A stretch of 64,000 nucleotides of DNA from Microbacterium aerolatum. GTDB taxonomy: Bacteria > Actinomycetota > Actinomycetes > Actinomycetales > Microbacteriaceae. Positions 23,227-32,116 of the stretch are shown in pieces. Made by a program: the position numbers and the translations under genes. Under the pieces are notes generated by a model that worked only from the letters and a program-made list of their open reading frames with translations, was not told the DNA's origin and did not search any database. The stretch is from the NCBI RefSeq assembly GCF_007988825.1, contig NZ_BJUW01000013.1, positions 1 to 64,000 on the forward strand, written 5' to 3'. Each line of letters opens with the position of its first letter. Positions within the stretch are counted from its first letter, which is position 1.

Positions 23227-24497
23227 AGTCCCAGCACTCCAGGCAGCCACATCACGGCACTCGGGAACGCGATGATGAGCACGCAGATCACCAGCAGCGG
23301 CACGATGAACGGCAGGCTGCCGCGGAACACCTCACCGATGCGGGTCTTCGACACCGCGGCGGTGACGAACAGCACGGTTCCCACCGGCGGGGTGAGCAGG
23401 CCGATCATTAGCGAAAGGATCATCAGCACGCCGAGCACGATCGGGTCGACCCCGATCTGATTCGCGATCGGGAGGATGATCGGCACGGTGAGCACGAGGA
23501 TCGCGGTCGCATCGATGACGGTGCCGAGGATCAGCATGAGCAGGGCGACCAGCAGCATGAACACGATCGGGCTGTCGGTGATCGCGAACACCAGCTCGGT
23601 GAGTATCTGGGGTAGGCGCTCCCTGGCGAGGATGTAGCCGAGCAGCGACGCCGAGGCGACGATGATCATGATCGACGCCGTCGTCGTGGCGGTCTCGGTG
23701 AGCGCCTTTATGAAGCTCTTCAGGCTCAGCGAGCGCTGCAGCACTCCGACGAGGGCGATGTACACGACGCCGACGGCCGCCGCCTCGGTCGGGGTGAAGA
23801 ACCCGCCCAGGATTCCGCCGAGGATGATGAACGGCGCGATCAGGGGCAGGATGACGCCCTTGCTCGATGCGACGAACTCGGCGCGGTCGAAGGTGCCCTT
23901 CTTGACGTTGTGCATGCGGCGCACCAGCATCCACACCACGATGCACAGGCCGATGGCCATGAGCAGGGCCGGGATGACGGATGCCGCGAACAGCGCACCG
24001 GTGGAGACGGCGGCCAGTCCCGCGTAGATGACGGCGGGGATGCTGGGCGGCATGACCGGAGCGATCAGCGCAGAGGTCGCCGAGACACCGGTGGCGAAGC
24101 GACGGCCGTAGCCGGCGCGGATCATCGCGGGGATCTGCACCTTGCCGAGCGCTGCCGCGTCGGCGACGGCAGAGCCGCTCATCCAGGCGAAGCCGACGCT
24201 GGTGCCGACGGCGACGTAGCCGAGGTTGCCGCGGACGTTGGCGAGCAGCGCCTGGGCGAAGCGGAAGAGGCGATCGGCGATGCCGGCGTGGTTGGCCAGC
24301 GCGCCGAGGAAGATGAACAGCGGCACGGCGAGCAGCGGGAAGCTGCTGGCGGCGTTGGTGACGGTGCGCAGCGCCATGCCGAGCGACTGCCCTTCGATGG
24401 CCATGTAGACCAGGGAGGGGCCGAGGAACGCGAACGGCACCGGGACGCGGATCGCCAGCAGGACGGCGATCGCGAGGGCGAGGAGAAGGAGAGTCAC
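23223..24497 (-). CDS. dctM: TRAP transporter large permease, DctM family
   Basis: Sodium-coupled TRAP permease, 424 aa, with about 12 hydrophobic segments. Typical motifs: VPLFIFLGALANHAGIADRLF, GVSATSALIAPVMPPSIPAVIYA, FFTPTEAAAVGVVYI and IGLLTPPVGTVLFVTAAVS. The GTG start at 24497 overlaps the dctQ stop by GTGA; the longer frame upstream is discarded because DctM proteins begin directly with a hydrophobic helix. Confidence 0.93.
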   Translation of the reverse strand: MTLLLLALAIAVLLAIRVPVPFAFLGPSLVYMAIEGQSLGMALRTVTNAASSFPLLAVPLFIFLGALANHAGIADRLFRFAQALLANVRGNLGYVAVGTSVGFAWMSGSAVADAAALGKVQIPAMIRAGYGRRFATGVSATSALIAPVMPPSIPAVIYAGLAAVSTGALFAASVIPALLMAIGLCIVVWMLVRRMHNVKKGTFDRAEFVASSKGVILPLIAPFIILGGILGGFFTPTEAAAVGVVYIALVGVLQRSLSLKSFIKALTETATTTASIMIIVASASLLGYILARERLPQILTELVFAITDSPIVFMLLVALLMLILGTVIDATAILVLTVPIILPIANQIGVDPIVLGVLMILSLMIGLLTPPVGTVLFVTAAVSKTRIGEVFRGSLPFIVPLLVICVLIIAFPSAVMWLPGVLGL

Positions 24498-25042
24498 AGT
24501 CCTGCCACCTCCGCCTGGTCCTCGTCGACGTCGGCGACGATCGGGCCGTGCAGCGCGATGTCGGCGGCCGAGATCAGCGCGCGGATGGCGGTGCTGACCA
24601 CGCCGATCAGCACGGGGAGGTACACCCACGACATGGGCACGCGCAGGACGGGCGACTTGACGATGCTCTGGGTCTCGACGAGGGCCCAGGCCTCCAGCGC
24701 CATGCCGACCGCGGTCGCGGCGACCATGAGGAGTGAGATGACCTGGATGACGCGAACGGTCATGGGGTTGCGGATCGAGTCGACGAGTTCGAGCGCGATG
24801 TGGCCGTGCGTCGTGACGAGCACGCCCATCGCGGCGAACGTCGCCCACAGCAGCGCGAACCGGGCGAGCTCACCGGTCCAGGCGATGCTCTCGAACGGCA
24901 GGTAGCGCTGCAGCGCCTGGTAGAAGACCAGGACGAGGATCATCATGACGGAGACACCGCCGATGACCAGCTCGAAGCCGGTGATGTATCGCGCGATGCG
25001 GCGCAGAACGCCGGTTCGCTGCGGTTGCTGATCTGAGGTCAC
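24494..25042 (-). CDS. dctQ: TRAP transporter small permease, DctQ family
   Basis: Small membrane subunit, 182 aa, four hydrophobic segments (about 24-45, 60-78, 97-118, 138-158). WTGELARFALLWATFAAMG is the conserved DctQ loop. GTG start at 25042 with GAAGG about 7 nt upstream. First gene of the operon, 40 nt downstream of operator O1. Confidence 0.9.
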   Translation of the reverse strand: MTSDQQPQRTGVLRRIARYITGFELVIGGVSVMMILVLVFYQALQRYLPFESIAWTGELARFALLWATFAAMGVLVTTHGHIALELVDSIRNPMTVRVIQVISLLMVAATAVGMALEAWALVETQSIVKSPVLRVPMSWVYLPVLIGVVSTAIRALISAADIALHGPIVADVDEDQAEVAGL

Positions 25043-25081
25043 AAGACGCCTTCGTCATCGGTGGATCGGGTAGTGGAACTG

Positions 25082-25101
25082 AATGTACTGGTTAGTACAT
25101 T
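25082..25101. promoter_or_regulatory. Operator O1, 20-bp palindrome
   Basis: AATGTACT-GGTT-AGTACATT, perfect 8-bp arms. It covers the -10 box and most of the spacer of the leftward TRAP promoter. Probable site for the TetR protein at the end of that operon. Confidence 0.75.
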
Positions 25102-25110
25102 GATCAGCAA
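25082..25110 (-). promoter_or_regulatory. Promoter of the TRAP/shikimate operon
   Basis: On the minus strand -35 TTGCTG (25105-25110) and -10 TACATT (25082-25087) with a 17-nt spacer. It is almost entirely covered by operator O1, a clear repression geometry. Confidence 0.65.
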
Positions 25111-25125
25111 GTGCTCTGTGAAATT

Positions 25126-25145
25126 AATGTACAAACTGGTACGTT
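25126..25145. promoter_or_regulatory. Operator O2, 20-bp palindrome
   Basis: AATGTAC-AAACTG-GTACGTT, seven-bp arms with one mismatch, same outer sequence and total length as O1. It overlaps the probable rightward promoter (TTGATC at 25100-25105, ATTAAT at 25123-25128) and ends 7 nt before the dehydratase ATG. Confidence 0.7.
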
Positions 25146-25152
25146 CACTGCC

Positions 25153-26922
25153 ATGCGCACCTCAGTTGCCTCCGTCTGCATCTCCGGCGGGCTCGTCGAG
25201 AAGCTCCATGCCTGCGCCGAAGCAGGCTTCGACGGCGTCGAGATCATGGATGCCGATCTCATCGCCGCGCCCGAGTCTCCCGAGGAGATCCGCGCGCTGT
25301 GCGATCGCCTCGGACTGAAGATCGAGATGTTCCAGCCGTTCCGGGACGCGGAGGGCGTCTCGGAAGAGCTGTTCGCCGACAACCTGCGCCGAGCGGAGGC
25401 GAAGTTCCAGATCATGGAGCGCCTGGGCACGGATCTGATGCTCGTGTGCAGCAATGTCGCCACCGCGAGCGTGGATGACGACGAGGTGATCGCCCGGCAG
25501 CTCGGCGAGCTGGCGGACAGGGCGGCAGTGCACGGCATCCGGCTCGCCTACGAAGCGCTCGCCTGGGGCCGGTACGTCGACAACTACCGGCGCACCTGGG
25601 AGATCGTGAAGCGCGCCGATCGGCCGAATCTCGGCGTGTGCCTGGACAGCTTCCACATCCTGTCGCTCGCGCATGACCCGGCGGGCATCGAGCAGATCGA
25701 TGCGGAGAAGATCTTCTTCCTGCAGCTGGCGGATGCTCCGGCGCTCGACATGGACGTGCTGTCGTGGAGCCGGCATCACCGACTGTTCCCGGGTGAGGGC
25801 TCGTTCGATCTGGTGGGGTTCATGACGCACGTGGTGCGTGCGGGGTACTCAGGGCCGTGGTCGCTCGAGGTGTTCAACGACACGTACCGGCAGACCGACA
25901 CGGTGCGCACGGCCGCGCACGCGCACCGCTCGCTGGTGTGGCTGGCCGATCGCACGGCCGCCGCGAACGGGTGGTCGGACGGCCTGCTCGGGGAGGCGCC
26001 GCAGTCGACCGGACTGGACTTCGTCGAGGTGGCCGGGGCGGATCTCGCCGAGGTCGACGAGCTGCTCGCCCAGCTCGGGTTCGCGTTCGAGGGGCGTCAC
26101 CGGTCGAAGCCGGTGCGACTGTGGAGCGCAGGGTCGGCGCGGATCATCCTGAACGAACAGGCGCGGCAGAGCGAGCCGGTACTCGCCGGGATCGGGTTGC
26201 GGACGGCGGATGCCGCGGCAGCGGTGTCTCGCGCGCTGGCGCTCGGTTCGCCGTCGGTGTTCCGGCGGACGTATGAGGGCGAGCAGGACCTGCGGGGCGT
26301 TGCAGCTCCCGACGGCACGCAGGTGTTCTGGAGCTCTCTGCCGGCAGAGCGGTCGTGGCTGCAGGAGTTCGAGGGCGGCACGGGCGTCGTGGATGGGCTG
26401 GAGGGCGAGATCGACCACATCAACCTCGCCTACGCCTGGCAGGACTTCGACGAGGCGGTGCTGTTCATGTCGAGCGCGCTGTCGCTGCAGGCGGATGCTC
26501 CGGCTGAGGTGCCTGGGCCGCAGGGGCTCATCCGCAGCCAGGTGATGCGGACGCCCGACGGCATCGTCCGGGTGCCGATCAACCTCGCCCCTCCGACGGC
26601 GAAGCCGCCGGCGCGACACATCGCGGTGCGCTGTGACGATGTGTTCACGGTCGCGCGGCGGGCTCGGGAGCGCGGCATCGACCACCTGCGGATCCCGGCG
26701 AACTACTACGACGACCTCGCGGCGCGGTTCGACCTGCCTGCGGAGATACTGGCCTCGCTGCGCGAGCTCGACCTGCTGTACGACCGGGACGCGAACGGCG
26801 AGTTCATCCACTTCTACACGCGCACGATCGGCGACGTGTTCTTCGAGGTGGTCGAGCGCCGCGGCGGCTACGACGGGTACGGCGGCGCGAACGCGCCGAT
26901 CCGCCTCGCCGCGCAGCGGTAG
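25153..26922 (+). CDS. Bifunctional sugar-isomerase/VOC protein, 3-dehydroshikimate dehydratase (QuiC type)
   Basis: Protein of 589 aa with an N-terminal xylose-isomerase-like TIM barrel (about 1-270) and C-terminal HPPD-like VOC domains (about 290-580). This two-part architecture is that of bacterial 3-dehydroshikimate dehydratases of the QuiC1 type, which aromatise 3-dehydroshikimate to protocatechuate. Barrel metal-site residues are visible in LAYEALAWG, GVCLDSFHIL, FFLQLADAP and WSLEVFND. HINLAYAW and FFEVVERR are VOC metal-site segments. It diverges from the shikimate/quinate TRAP operon across the two operators. I start it at ATG 25153; the ORF from 25111 would cross operator O2. Confidence 0.9.
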   Translation: MRTSVASVCISGGLVEKLHACAEAGFDGVEIMDADLIAAPESPEEIRALCDRLGLKIEMFQPFRDAEGVSEELFADNLRRAEAKFQIMERLGTDLMLVCSNVATASVDDDEVIARQLGELADRAAVHGIRLAYEALAWGRYVDNYRRTWEIVKRADRPNLGVCLDSFHILSLAHDPAGIEQIDAEKIFFLQLADAPALDMDVLSWSRHHRLFPGEGSFDLVGFMTHVVRAGYSGPWSLEVFNDTYRQTDTVRTAAHAHRSLVWLADRTAAANGWSDGLLGEAPQSTGLDFVEVAGADLAEVDELLAQLGFAFEGRHRSKPVRLWSAGSARIILNEQARQSEPVLAGIGLRTADAAAAVSRALALGSPSVFRRTYEGEQDLRGVAAPDGTQVFWSSLPAERSWLQEFEGGTGVVDGLEGEIDHINLAYAWQDFDEAVLFMSSALSLQADAPAEVPGPQGLIRSQVMRTPDGIVRVPINLAPPTAKPPARHIAVRCDDVFTVARRARERGIDHLRIPANYYDDLAARFDLPAEILASLRELDLLYDRDANGEFIHFYTRTIGDVFFEVVERRGGYDGYGGANAPIRLAAQR

Positions 26923-26925
26923 CCG

Positions 26926-28503
26926 TCAGCTCTCGGCTCCGAGCGCCTCCGCCGCCTTGCGGGCGCCTCGCACCGCGAGGGCGACGCTGGTGAGCGTGGG
27001 GTTCATGGTGTTCGCCGTCGGGATCAGGGCGTTGCCACCCACCACGAGATTCTCCGTCCCCCACACCCGCGAGTACGGATCAGCGACGGAGGTGCCGTCG
27101 TCGGTGTCTCCCATTCGCATCGTGCCCATGTAGTGCAGGCTCGAGCCGTTCGGGAGCAGCCGCGGCGTCGCGATGAACGTGCCGAGCGCCGCGCCGGCCC
27201 GTTCCAGCCGCCGGGTCGCCTCGGCGATCTCCGTCTCCTCTCGCTCGGTGAGGGCGTACTCGATGGTCATGTTCGGGAACCCGCGATAGTCGAGCTCGTC
27301 CTCTGAGAACCGGACTCCGTCCTCCGCGCGAGGGTGCTTGCGCACTCCGTAGCCCATGTTCACGTAGCCCCAGCGGTTGCCGGCCTCGGTGCTCTCGGGG
27401 TCGAGCGGGAACGGCGGGTTCTCGGCATACATGACCTGCAGCGAGAACGGGTGGCCCGGCTCAGAGAACGGGATGCGATTTACGGCGGCGACAGGGTCCG
27501 CCGCGTGAACGGCGCGGTGCGCGAGCTCGGCCGAGAGCTGCTCGTCCGTGATCAGCGCACCCATGCGGTCTCCGTCCAGCGAGACGGTGCTGATGACGAC
27601 GTGATGCTCGGTCAGGTAGCGCCCGAGGGCTTCGGGACGGATGCCGGATGACCACAGCAGCTGCGGTGATCGGAAAGCATCCGCCGCGACGACGACGAGA
27701 TCAGCCGCGACGAAAGAGGTCTCCTTGGTGCGCAGATCTTCGACCGTCACCCCCCGCACCCGTCCGTCCTCATGCTCGATGCGGCGCACCAGGGTGAGGT
27801 CGCGCAGCTCGAAACGTGTGCTCTCGTCCGTGCCCTCCTCGATGAGCGGCCCGAGGACCATGTCGGCTCCCGCCCACAGCATCGACCCATCCGGCTGGGG
27901 GTCGCCGGCGACGGGCAGCGTGCCGACGCCGTGGCCTTCCGGCAGCTCCGCTCCGAACTCATCGCTGAGCAGCGATCGGATGGCGCCGCCGATGGGGGAA
28001 TCGGCGAACGCCGCCGCCTGATGGTGCAGCAGGGCCTCCGCCGTAGAGATGAGATCCTCCCACTCGTCGTCGTCGATGAACGGAATCTTCTCGCTGAACG
28101 CCGGTCGCGGAATGGCGCAGGTCCAGTGCGCTCCCTGACCGCCGACGTTCGTGGCCGCGGCCACCGCCGGGAATGTCGGTGCGTGCGCCGAGCCCTCGCC
28201 ACCGAAGTCCAGCAGGTGCGTTCCCTGCCTCGCCGTGAACATGCCCTCCACGACGGCGCTCTCCGGGATGCCGAGCGATTCACGGAAGGAGCCCGCCTGC
28301 GGACCCTGCGACATCTCGCGTGCGCGCGCCTTCTCATCGGGGTCGGCGATGTTCCGCACGCTCGCCCCGGGTCGCTGGGTGAGCTGAGGTCCGGCTTCGA
28401 ACATCACCACATGTGCCGTGGGGAGAGTCTCGAGTATCGTGCGAGCGTAGGCGGAGCCGATCGGTCCGCTGCCGACGATGGCGACGGTGGGGTGTTCGGT
28501 CAT
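26926..28503 (-). CDS. GMC-type FAD oxidoreductase, C-glycoside 3-oxidase/pyranose oxidase-like
   Basis: Flavin oxidase of 525 aa. FAD motif IVGSGPIGSAYA at the N-terminus, NVGGQGAHWTCAIPR near 117-131, and the GMC C-terminal pair H457 (GSSLHYMGTMRMG) and N501 (NTMNPTLTS). NVGG-HW is a hallmark of the pyranose 2-oxidase/C-glycoside 3-oxidase branch (CarA of Microbacterium). Such enzymes oxidise a sugar hydroxyl, for C-glycosides at C3, enabling later C-C cleavage. No signal peptide, so cytoplasmic. It follows the MFS gene by 23 nt and ends 3 nt from the convergent dehydratase gene. A paralogue lies at 46292-47812. Confidence 0.85.
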   Translation of the reverse strand: MTEHPTVAIVGSGPIGSAYARTILETLPTAHVVMFEAGPQLTQRPGASVRNIADPDEKARAREMSQGPQAGSFRESLGIPESAVVEGMFTARQGTHLLDFGGEGSAHAPTFPAVAAATNVGGQGAHWTCAIPRPAFSEKIPFIDDDEWEDLISTAEALLHHQAAAFADSPIGGAIRSLLSDEFGAELPEGHGVGTLPVAGDPQPDGSMLWAGADMVLGPLIEEGTDESTRFELRDLTLVRRIEHEDGRVRGVTVEDLRTKETSFVAADLVVVAADAFRSPQLLWSSGIRPEALGRYLTEHHVVISTVSLDGDRMGALITDEQLSAELAHRAVHAADPVAAVNRIPFSEPGHPFSLQVMYAENPPFPLDPESTEAGNRWGYVNMGYGVRKHPRAEDGVRFSEDELDYRGFPNMTIEYALTEREETEIAEATRRLERAGAALGTFIATPRLLPNGSSLHYMGTMRMGDTDDGTSVADPYSRVWGTENLVVGGNALIPTANTMNPTLTSVALAVRGARKAAEALGAES

Positions 28504-28526
28504 GGTTGTCTCCTCAGGTCCGGAGG

Positions 28527-30014
28527 TCAGGCGGGAACAGGTTCGGCCGCGGAAGCGGGTTCGTGATCGTCGGACAGGCGCCCCTGCGGCATCAGCAGTG
28601 CGGCGACGAACCCGACGACGTAGACGGCAGCGAGCGCGAAGAACACCGGTGCGAAGACGTCACGGTAGATACCGGCCACCAGATCCTGCGCCGCCAGGTT
28701 CAACCCATGCACCATCTGCGGTGTGAGCGAGGCGGCATCGAGGCCGACCGGGAGCAGCGCGGCCACCCCGACGCCGACGACGCCGCCGATGATCGCTGTG
28801 GTCACCGTGGCGCCGATCTGGCGCACGAGGTTCGTCGTCGCGGTGATCGAACCCGTCTCGCCGCGCGGCACCGCGCTCTGGACCACCGTGATGATGAGGC
28901 TCATGAACGCACCCGTTCCGATGCCGACGACGAACATGACGAGCATCGGCACCCACAGGGGAAGACCGACAGGCAGCAGCGCCATCACGAACAGACCTCC
29001 TGCGCCCAGTGCCGTTCCTGCGATCGGGAACGCGCGGTAGTGACCGGTCCGGCTGGCGATGAATCCGGAGGTCAGGTTGCTGACGAGCATGCCGAAGACC
29101 GTCGCGATCGGAACGAGGCCCGATACGGTCGCGCTGGTGCGGTAGGCCATCTGGAAGTAGGTGGGCAGGTACGCCGTGATGGAGAACATCCCGACGCCGA
29201 TGATCGCCGACAGCGCGATCGCCGCGCCGACGGTGCGGTTGCGGAGCAGACGGAACGGCACGATCGGCTCCGGCGCCCTGAGCTCGGCGAGGACGAAGGC
29301 GGCGAAGGCCGCCGCGGCGAGCGCCGTCGCGAGGGAGGCGCTGAGGAGGAGCTCCGGATCCGGGTACCACGAGACGGCGAGAACGAGCGCGACGAGGGCG
29401 ATCGTGAAGGTCACAGCGCCCATGCCGTCGAAGGCGCGGCGCGCACCCGGCTCGATGTGCGGGATCGCGAAGATCGCGAGAGCCAGCGCCGCGAGGCCGA
29501 GTGGCAGGTTCACCCAGAAGACCCACTGCCACCCCCAGAGATCGGTGATGAGCCCGCCGAGGACAGGTCCGACGAGGATCGCGATCGGGAAGGCGGCGCC
29601 GATGATCGCCATGTACTGGGGTCGCTGCCGCGGCGTCGTCACCTGCGCCATGATGGTCTGCGACATGAGCTGGAGGCCGGCTGAACTCATACCCTGCAGC
29701 ACGCGGCCGACGATGAGCCAGGACATGGTGGGAGCGAACCCGCAGGCGAGGGATGCTGCGAGGAACACCACCAGCGACACCAGGAAGATGTTGCGCGGGC
29801 CGACGACGTCGCCGAGCTTGCCGAGCACGGGCAGGAGCACGGTGCTGGCGAGCGTGTAGCCGACCACGACCCAACTCATGTGCTCGAGCGCGCCGAGTTC
29901 ACCGGCGACAGTGGCGAGGGACGTCGAGACGACGGTGTGATCGAGCGCCCCGAGGAACGAGACGGTGAGGAGGGATGCGACGAGCAGTCGAAGCCGCAGT
30001 GGAGTCAGTGGCAT
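28527..30014 (-). CDS. MFS transporter, DHA2 (EmrB/QacA) family
   Basis: Drug:proton antiporter-type permease, about 495 aa with 14 hydrophobic segments. GALDHTVVSTSLATVAGELG (TM1, motif D1 form LDxTVVxxALP), LGKLGDVVGPRNIF (motif A) and GRVLQGMSSAGLQLMSQTI (motif B/C region) are present. Start ATG 30014 is chosen because the promoter -10 box covers the ATG at 30116. Likely exports an aromatic compound or aglycone, or imports a glycoside; direction follows the family (efflux). Confidence 0.88.
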   Translation of the reverse strand: MPLTPLRLRLLVASLLTVSFLGALDHTVVSTSLATVAGELGALEHMSWVVVGYTLASTVLLPVLGKLGDVVGPRNIFLVSLVVFLAASLACGFAPTMSWLIVGRVLQGMSSAGLQLMSQTIMAQVTTPRQRPQYMAIIGAAFPIAILVGPVLGGLITDLWGWQWVFWVNLPLGLAALALAIFAIPHIEPGARRAFDGMGAVTFTIALVALVLAVSWYPDPELLLSASLATALAAAAFAAFVLAELRAPEPIVPFRLLRNRTVGAAIALSAIIGVGMFSITAYLPTYFQMAYRTSATVSGLVPIATVFGMLVSNLTSGFIASRTGHYRAFPIAGTALGAGGLFVMALLPVGLPLWVPMLVMFVVGIGTGAFMSLIITVVQSAVPRGETGSITATTNLVRQIGATVTTAIIGGVVGVGVAALLPVGLDAASLTPQMVHGLNLAAQDLVAGIYRDVFAPVFFALAAVYVVGFVAALLMPQGRLSDDHEPASAAEPVPA

Positions 30015-30114
30015 GGCGAGTAACCCGAGAGATCGGGCAGTCGACGCGACCTTGTGTGCCTCTGCGGCATCTTCGCGCAGAGATCGGGCTCCGCGGAACC
30101 CCGACGCCGCTTTC

Positions 30115-30143
30115 ATCCTATCCGATCTTTAGTTGGTTTTCAA
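30115..30143 (-). promoter_or_regulatory. Promoter of the MFS/GMC oxidase genes
   Basis: -35 TTGAAA (30138-30143), 17-nt spacer, -10 TAGGAT (30115-30120) on the minus strand. The -35 lies in the partial palindrome TTAGTTGGTTTTCAACATAA, a possible repressor site. Confidence 0.65.
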
Positions 30144-30149
30144 CATAAG

Positions 30150-31115
30150 TCAGCTGCGGTGTCGCTGCCGGGAACGCACCCGCGCCGCAGGCACGGTCGG
30201 CGCCGTCACCGGCTCGCCGACGATCCCGCGAAGCTCACCGATGCCCTCGACGAACATCCGCACTTCGTCACCGGTCTTCAGCGGCGGCGGCGTCAGCTCA
30301 CCGCGGCGCCCCCACAGCTCGCCGAGGCATCCGCCGTTGCCCACCGTGCCGCTTCCGAGCACATCTCCCGGGACGACCTTCGAGTTGCGCGAGGCGTATG
30401 CGATGAGTTCGCTGAACGGCCATCCCATGTTCGAGACGAGGTCCTCGCCGATCAACTCGTCGTTGACGTGCACCTCTGCCCGCACGGCGAGGAAGCCGTC
30501 GGCGTCGAGGTACGACGCCATCTCGTCGGCCGTCACGATCCAGGGACCGAGTGTCGTGGCGAAGTCCTTGCCCTTCGCGGGTCCGAGGCGCACCTTCATC
30601 TCGCGGGACTGCAGGTCGCGCGCAGACCAGTCGTTCATGATCGTGTATCCGAAGATGACGGATGCCGCGGCATCCGTGTCGAGGTTCTCGCCGCCGGCAC
30701 CGCCGACGACGACGGCCACCTCGAGTTCGAAGTCCAGCCGCGCGGTCTCGGGAACCCGAACCGTCTCGCCAGGACCGCGCACGGTATGCGGGTTCGTGAA
30801 GTAGAAAGTCGGCGCCTCGTACCATTCCGGCACGACTTCGCTCTTGCCGTCGACGGAGGCGCTCACGCCCTCGACGTGCTCCTCGAAGGCGACGAAGTCA
30901 CGGATCGCCGCCGGAGCGAGGGGCGCGAGAAGCATCACCTCGCCCAAGGCCTGCGCGGCTGCGCGGTCACGTCGCGCGAACAGCGCGTGCGCGGCATCCA
31001 GTCCCTGCGCGAGAACGTCGGCGACGCGCAGCGAATCGGGGAAAGGGATCACGACGTCGCCGTCGACGAATCCCTCCGCCTGGCCGGTGCGGGTGGACCA
31101 GCGCGCGATCCTCAT
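30150..31115 (-). CDS. Fumarylacetoacetate hydrolase family protein
   Basis: Metal-dependent C-C hydrolase or isomerase, 321 aa. FAH domain motifs: LDFELEVAVVVGG (acidic metal ligands), GYTIMNDWSARDLQ, KGKDFATTLGPWIVT, and GDVLGSGTVGNGGCLGELWG. The KDFATTLGPW form is typical of true fumarylacetoacetase-like members acting on acylpyruvates from meta or homogentisate-type ring cleavage. ATGA overlap with the amidohydrolase. Last gene of the aromatic operon; a second FAH paralogue is at 34279. Confidence 0.9.
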   Translation of the reverse strand: MRIARWSTRTGQAEGFVDGDVVIPFPDSLRVADVLAQGLDAAHALFARRDRAAAQALGEVMLLAPLAPAAIRDFVAFEEHVEGVSASVDGKSEVVPEWYEAPTFYFTNPHTVRGPGETVRVPETARLDFELEVAVVVGGAGGENLDTDAAASVIFGYTIMNDWSARDLQSREMKVRLGPAKGKDFATTLGPWIVTADEMASYLDADGFLAVRAEVHVNDELIGEDLVSNMGWPFSELIAYASRNSKVVPGDVLGSGTVGNGGCLGELWGRRGELTPPPLKTGDEVRMFVEGIGELRGIVGEPVTAPTVPAARVRSRQRHRS

Positions 31116-32116
31116 GCCGGCACCTTCGTCGCAAGCAGCGCCTCCGCGTTGCCGGCGAGGATGCCGTCGGTGATCTCCGCGGAGAGGCCGGCGCCGCGGA
31201 CGAAGTCGACGGGATCGTCGAGCCCCATGTCGAACGGGAAGTCACTGCCGAGCACGACCCGTGATGCGCCGGCGACCTCGACCAGCCGCTGCAGTGCAGA
31301 CGGATCGTGCACCACGGTGTCGAACCACAGCTTCGACAGATAGGACGACGGCGTATGCGCGCAGCGGCGCGCCTCCGGGCGCACCTGCCAGGCGCGGTCG
31401 GACCGACCGATTGCGAACGGCAGGTATCCCCCGCCATGCGCGACGACGATCTTGAGACCAGGATGCCGGTCGAGCACGCCGGCGAAGATGAGGTGCGACA
31501 GCGCCACGGCGTTCTCGGTCGGCTGACCGACGGTGTTCGAGAGGTAGAAGCGGTCGAGCCTCTCGTCGAGACTGCAGCCGAACGGGTGCAGGAACACGAT
31601 GCAGCCGAGCTGGGCGGCGCGCGCCCAGAAGGGCTCGAGACGCTCGTCGGACAGTTCGACGTCCCCTGCGAACGACGAGATCTCGACGCCGGCGAGTCCG
31701 CGACCGAGGACCGCGTCGTCGAGACATTCGACGACGCGCTCGGGATGCTGGAGCGGCACGAGGCCGAGACCGACGAGCCTGTCAGGCACCTCTGCGACGT
31801 GCTCTGCGACGAGCCGGTTCGCTTCGTTAGCCGCCCAGACCGCGAGCCCCTCCGGCGCCCATGGGTAGAAGTGATTGGGCGAAGCGCTGACCCACTGCAC
31901 GTCGACGCCCTGCGCGTCCATCGCCGCGATCCGTTCGGACACCTGAGTGAGCTTCGGGATCCGCGCGCCCACCATGGGTCCGGAGATCGCGAGACTCTCG
32001 GCGCCGTTGCGCTTCAGCTCGAGGGCCGCGGCCTCCTCCACGAGTTCAGGCATTCGCGCCTCGACACCGGCCTGGAGCGAGGGCAGCAGTACGTGCGCGT
32101 GGATGTCGATCGTCAT
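31112..32116 (-). CDS. Amidohydrolase, ACMSD-type decarboxylase family
   Basis: TIM-barrel metal enzyme of 334 aa. Ligands H6 and H8 (DIHAHVL), H177 (FLHPFG), H227 (VVAHGGGYLP) and D292 (LGSDFPFDMG). These are the aminocarboxymuconate-semialdehyde decarboxylase (amidohydrolase_2) motifs; relatives decarboxylate ring-fission products or aromatic acids such as gamma-resorcylate and 5-carboxyvanillate. Overlaps both neighbours by ATGA, so tightly coexpressed in the aromatic operon. Confidence 0.9.
   Translation of the reverse strand: MTIDIHAHVLLPSLQAGVEARMPELVEEAAALELKRNGAESLAISGPMVGARIPKLTQVSERIAAMDAQGVDVQWVSASPNHFYPWAPEGLAVWAANEANRLVAEHVAEVPDRLVGLGLVPLQHPERVVECLDDAVLGRGLAGVEISSFAGDVELSDERLEPFWARAAQLGCIVFLHPFGCSLDERLDRFYLSNTVGQPTENAVALSHLIFAGVLDRHPGLKIVVAHGGGYLPFAIGRSDRAWQVRPEARRCAHTPSSYLSKLWFDTVVHDPSALQRLVEVAGASRVVLGSDFPFDMGLDDPVDFVRGAGLSAEITDGILAGNAEALLATKVPA

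Noticed and set aside
30014-30116. N-terminal extension of the MFS protein from ATG 30116
   Set aside because: The -10 box covers this ATG, and the extension has no membrane or family-like sequence.
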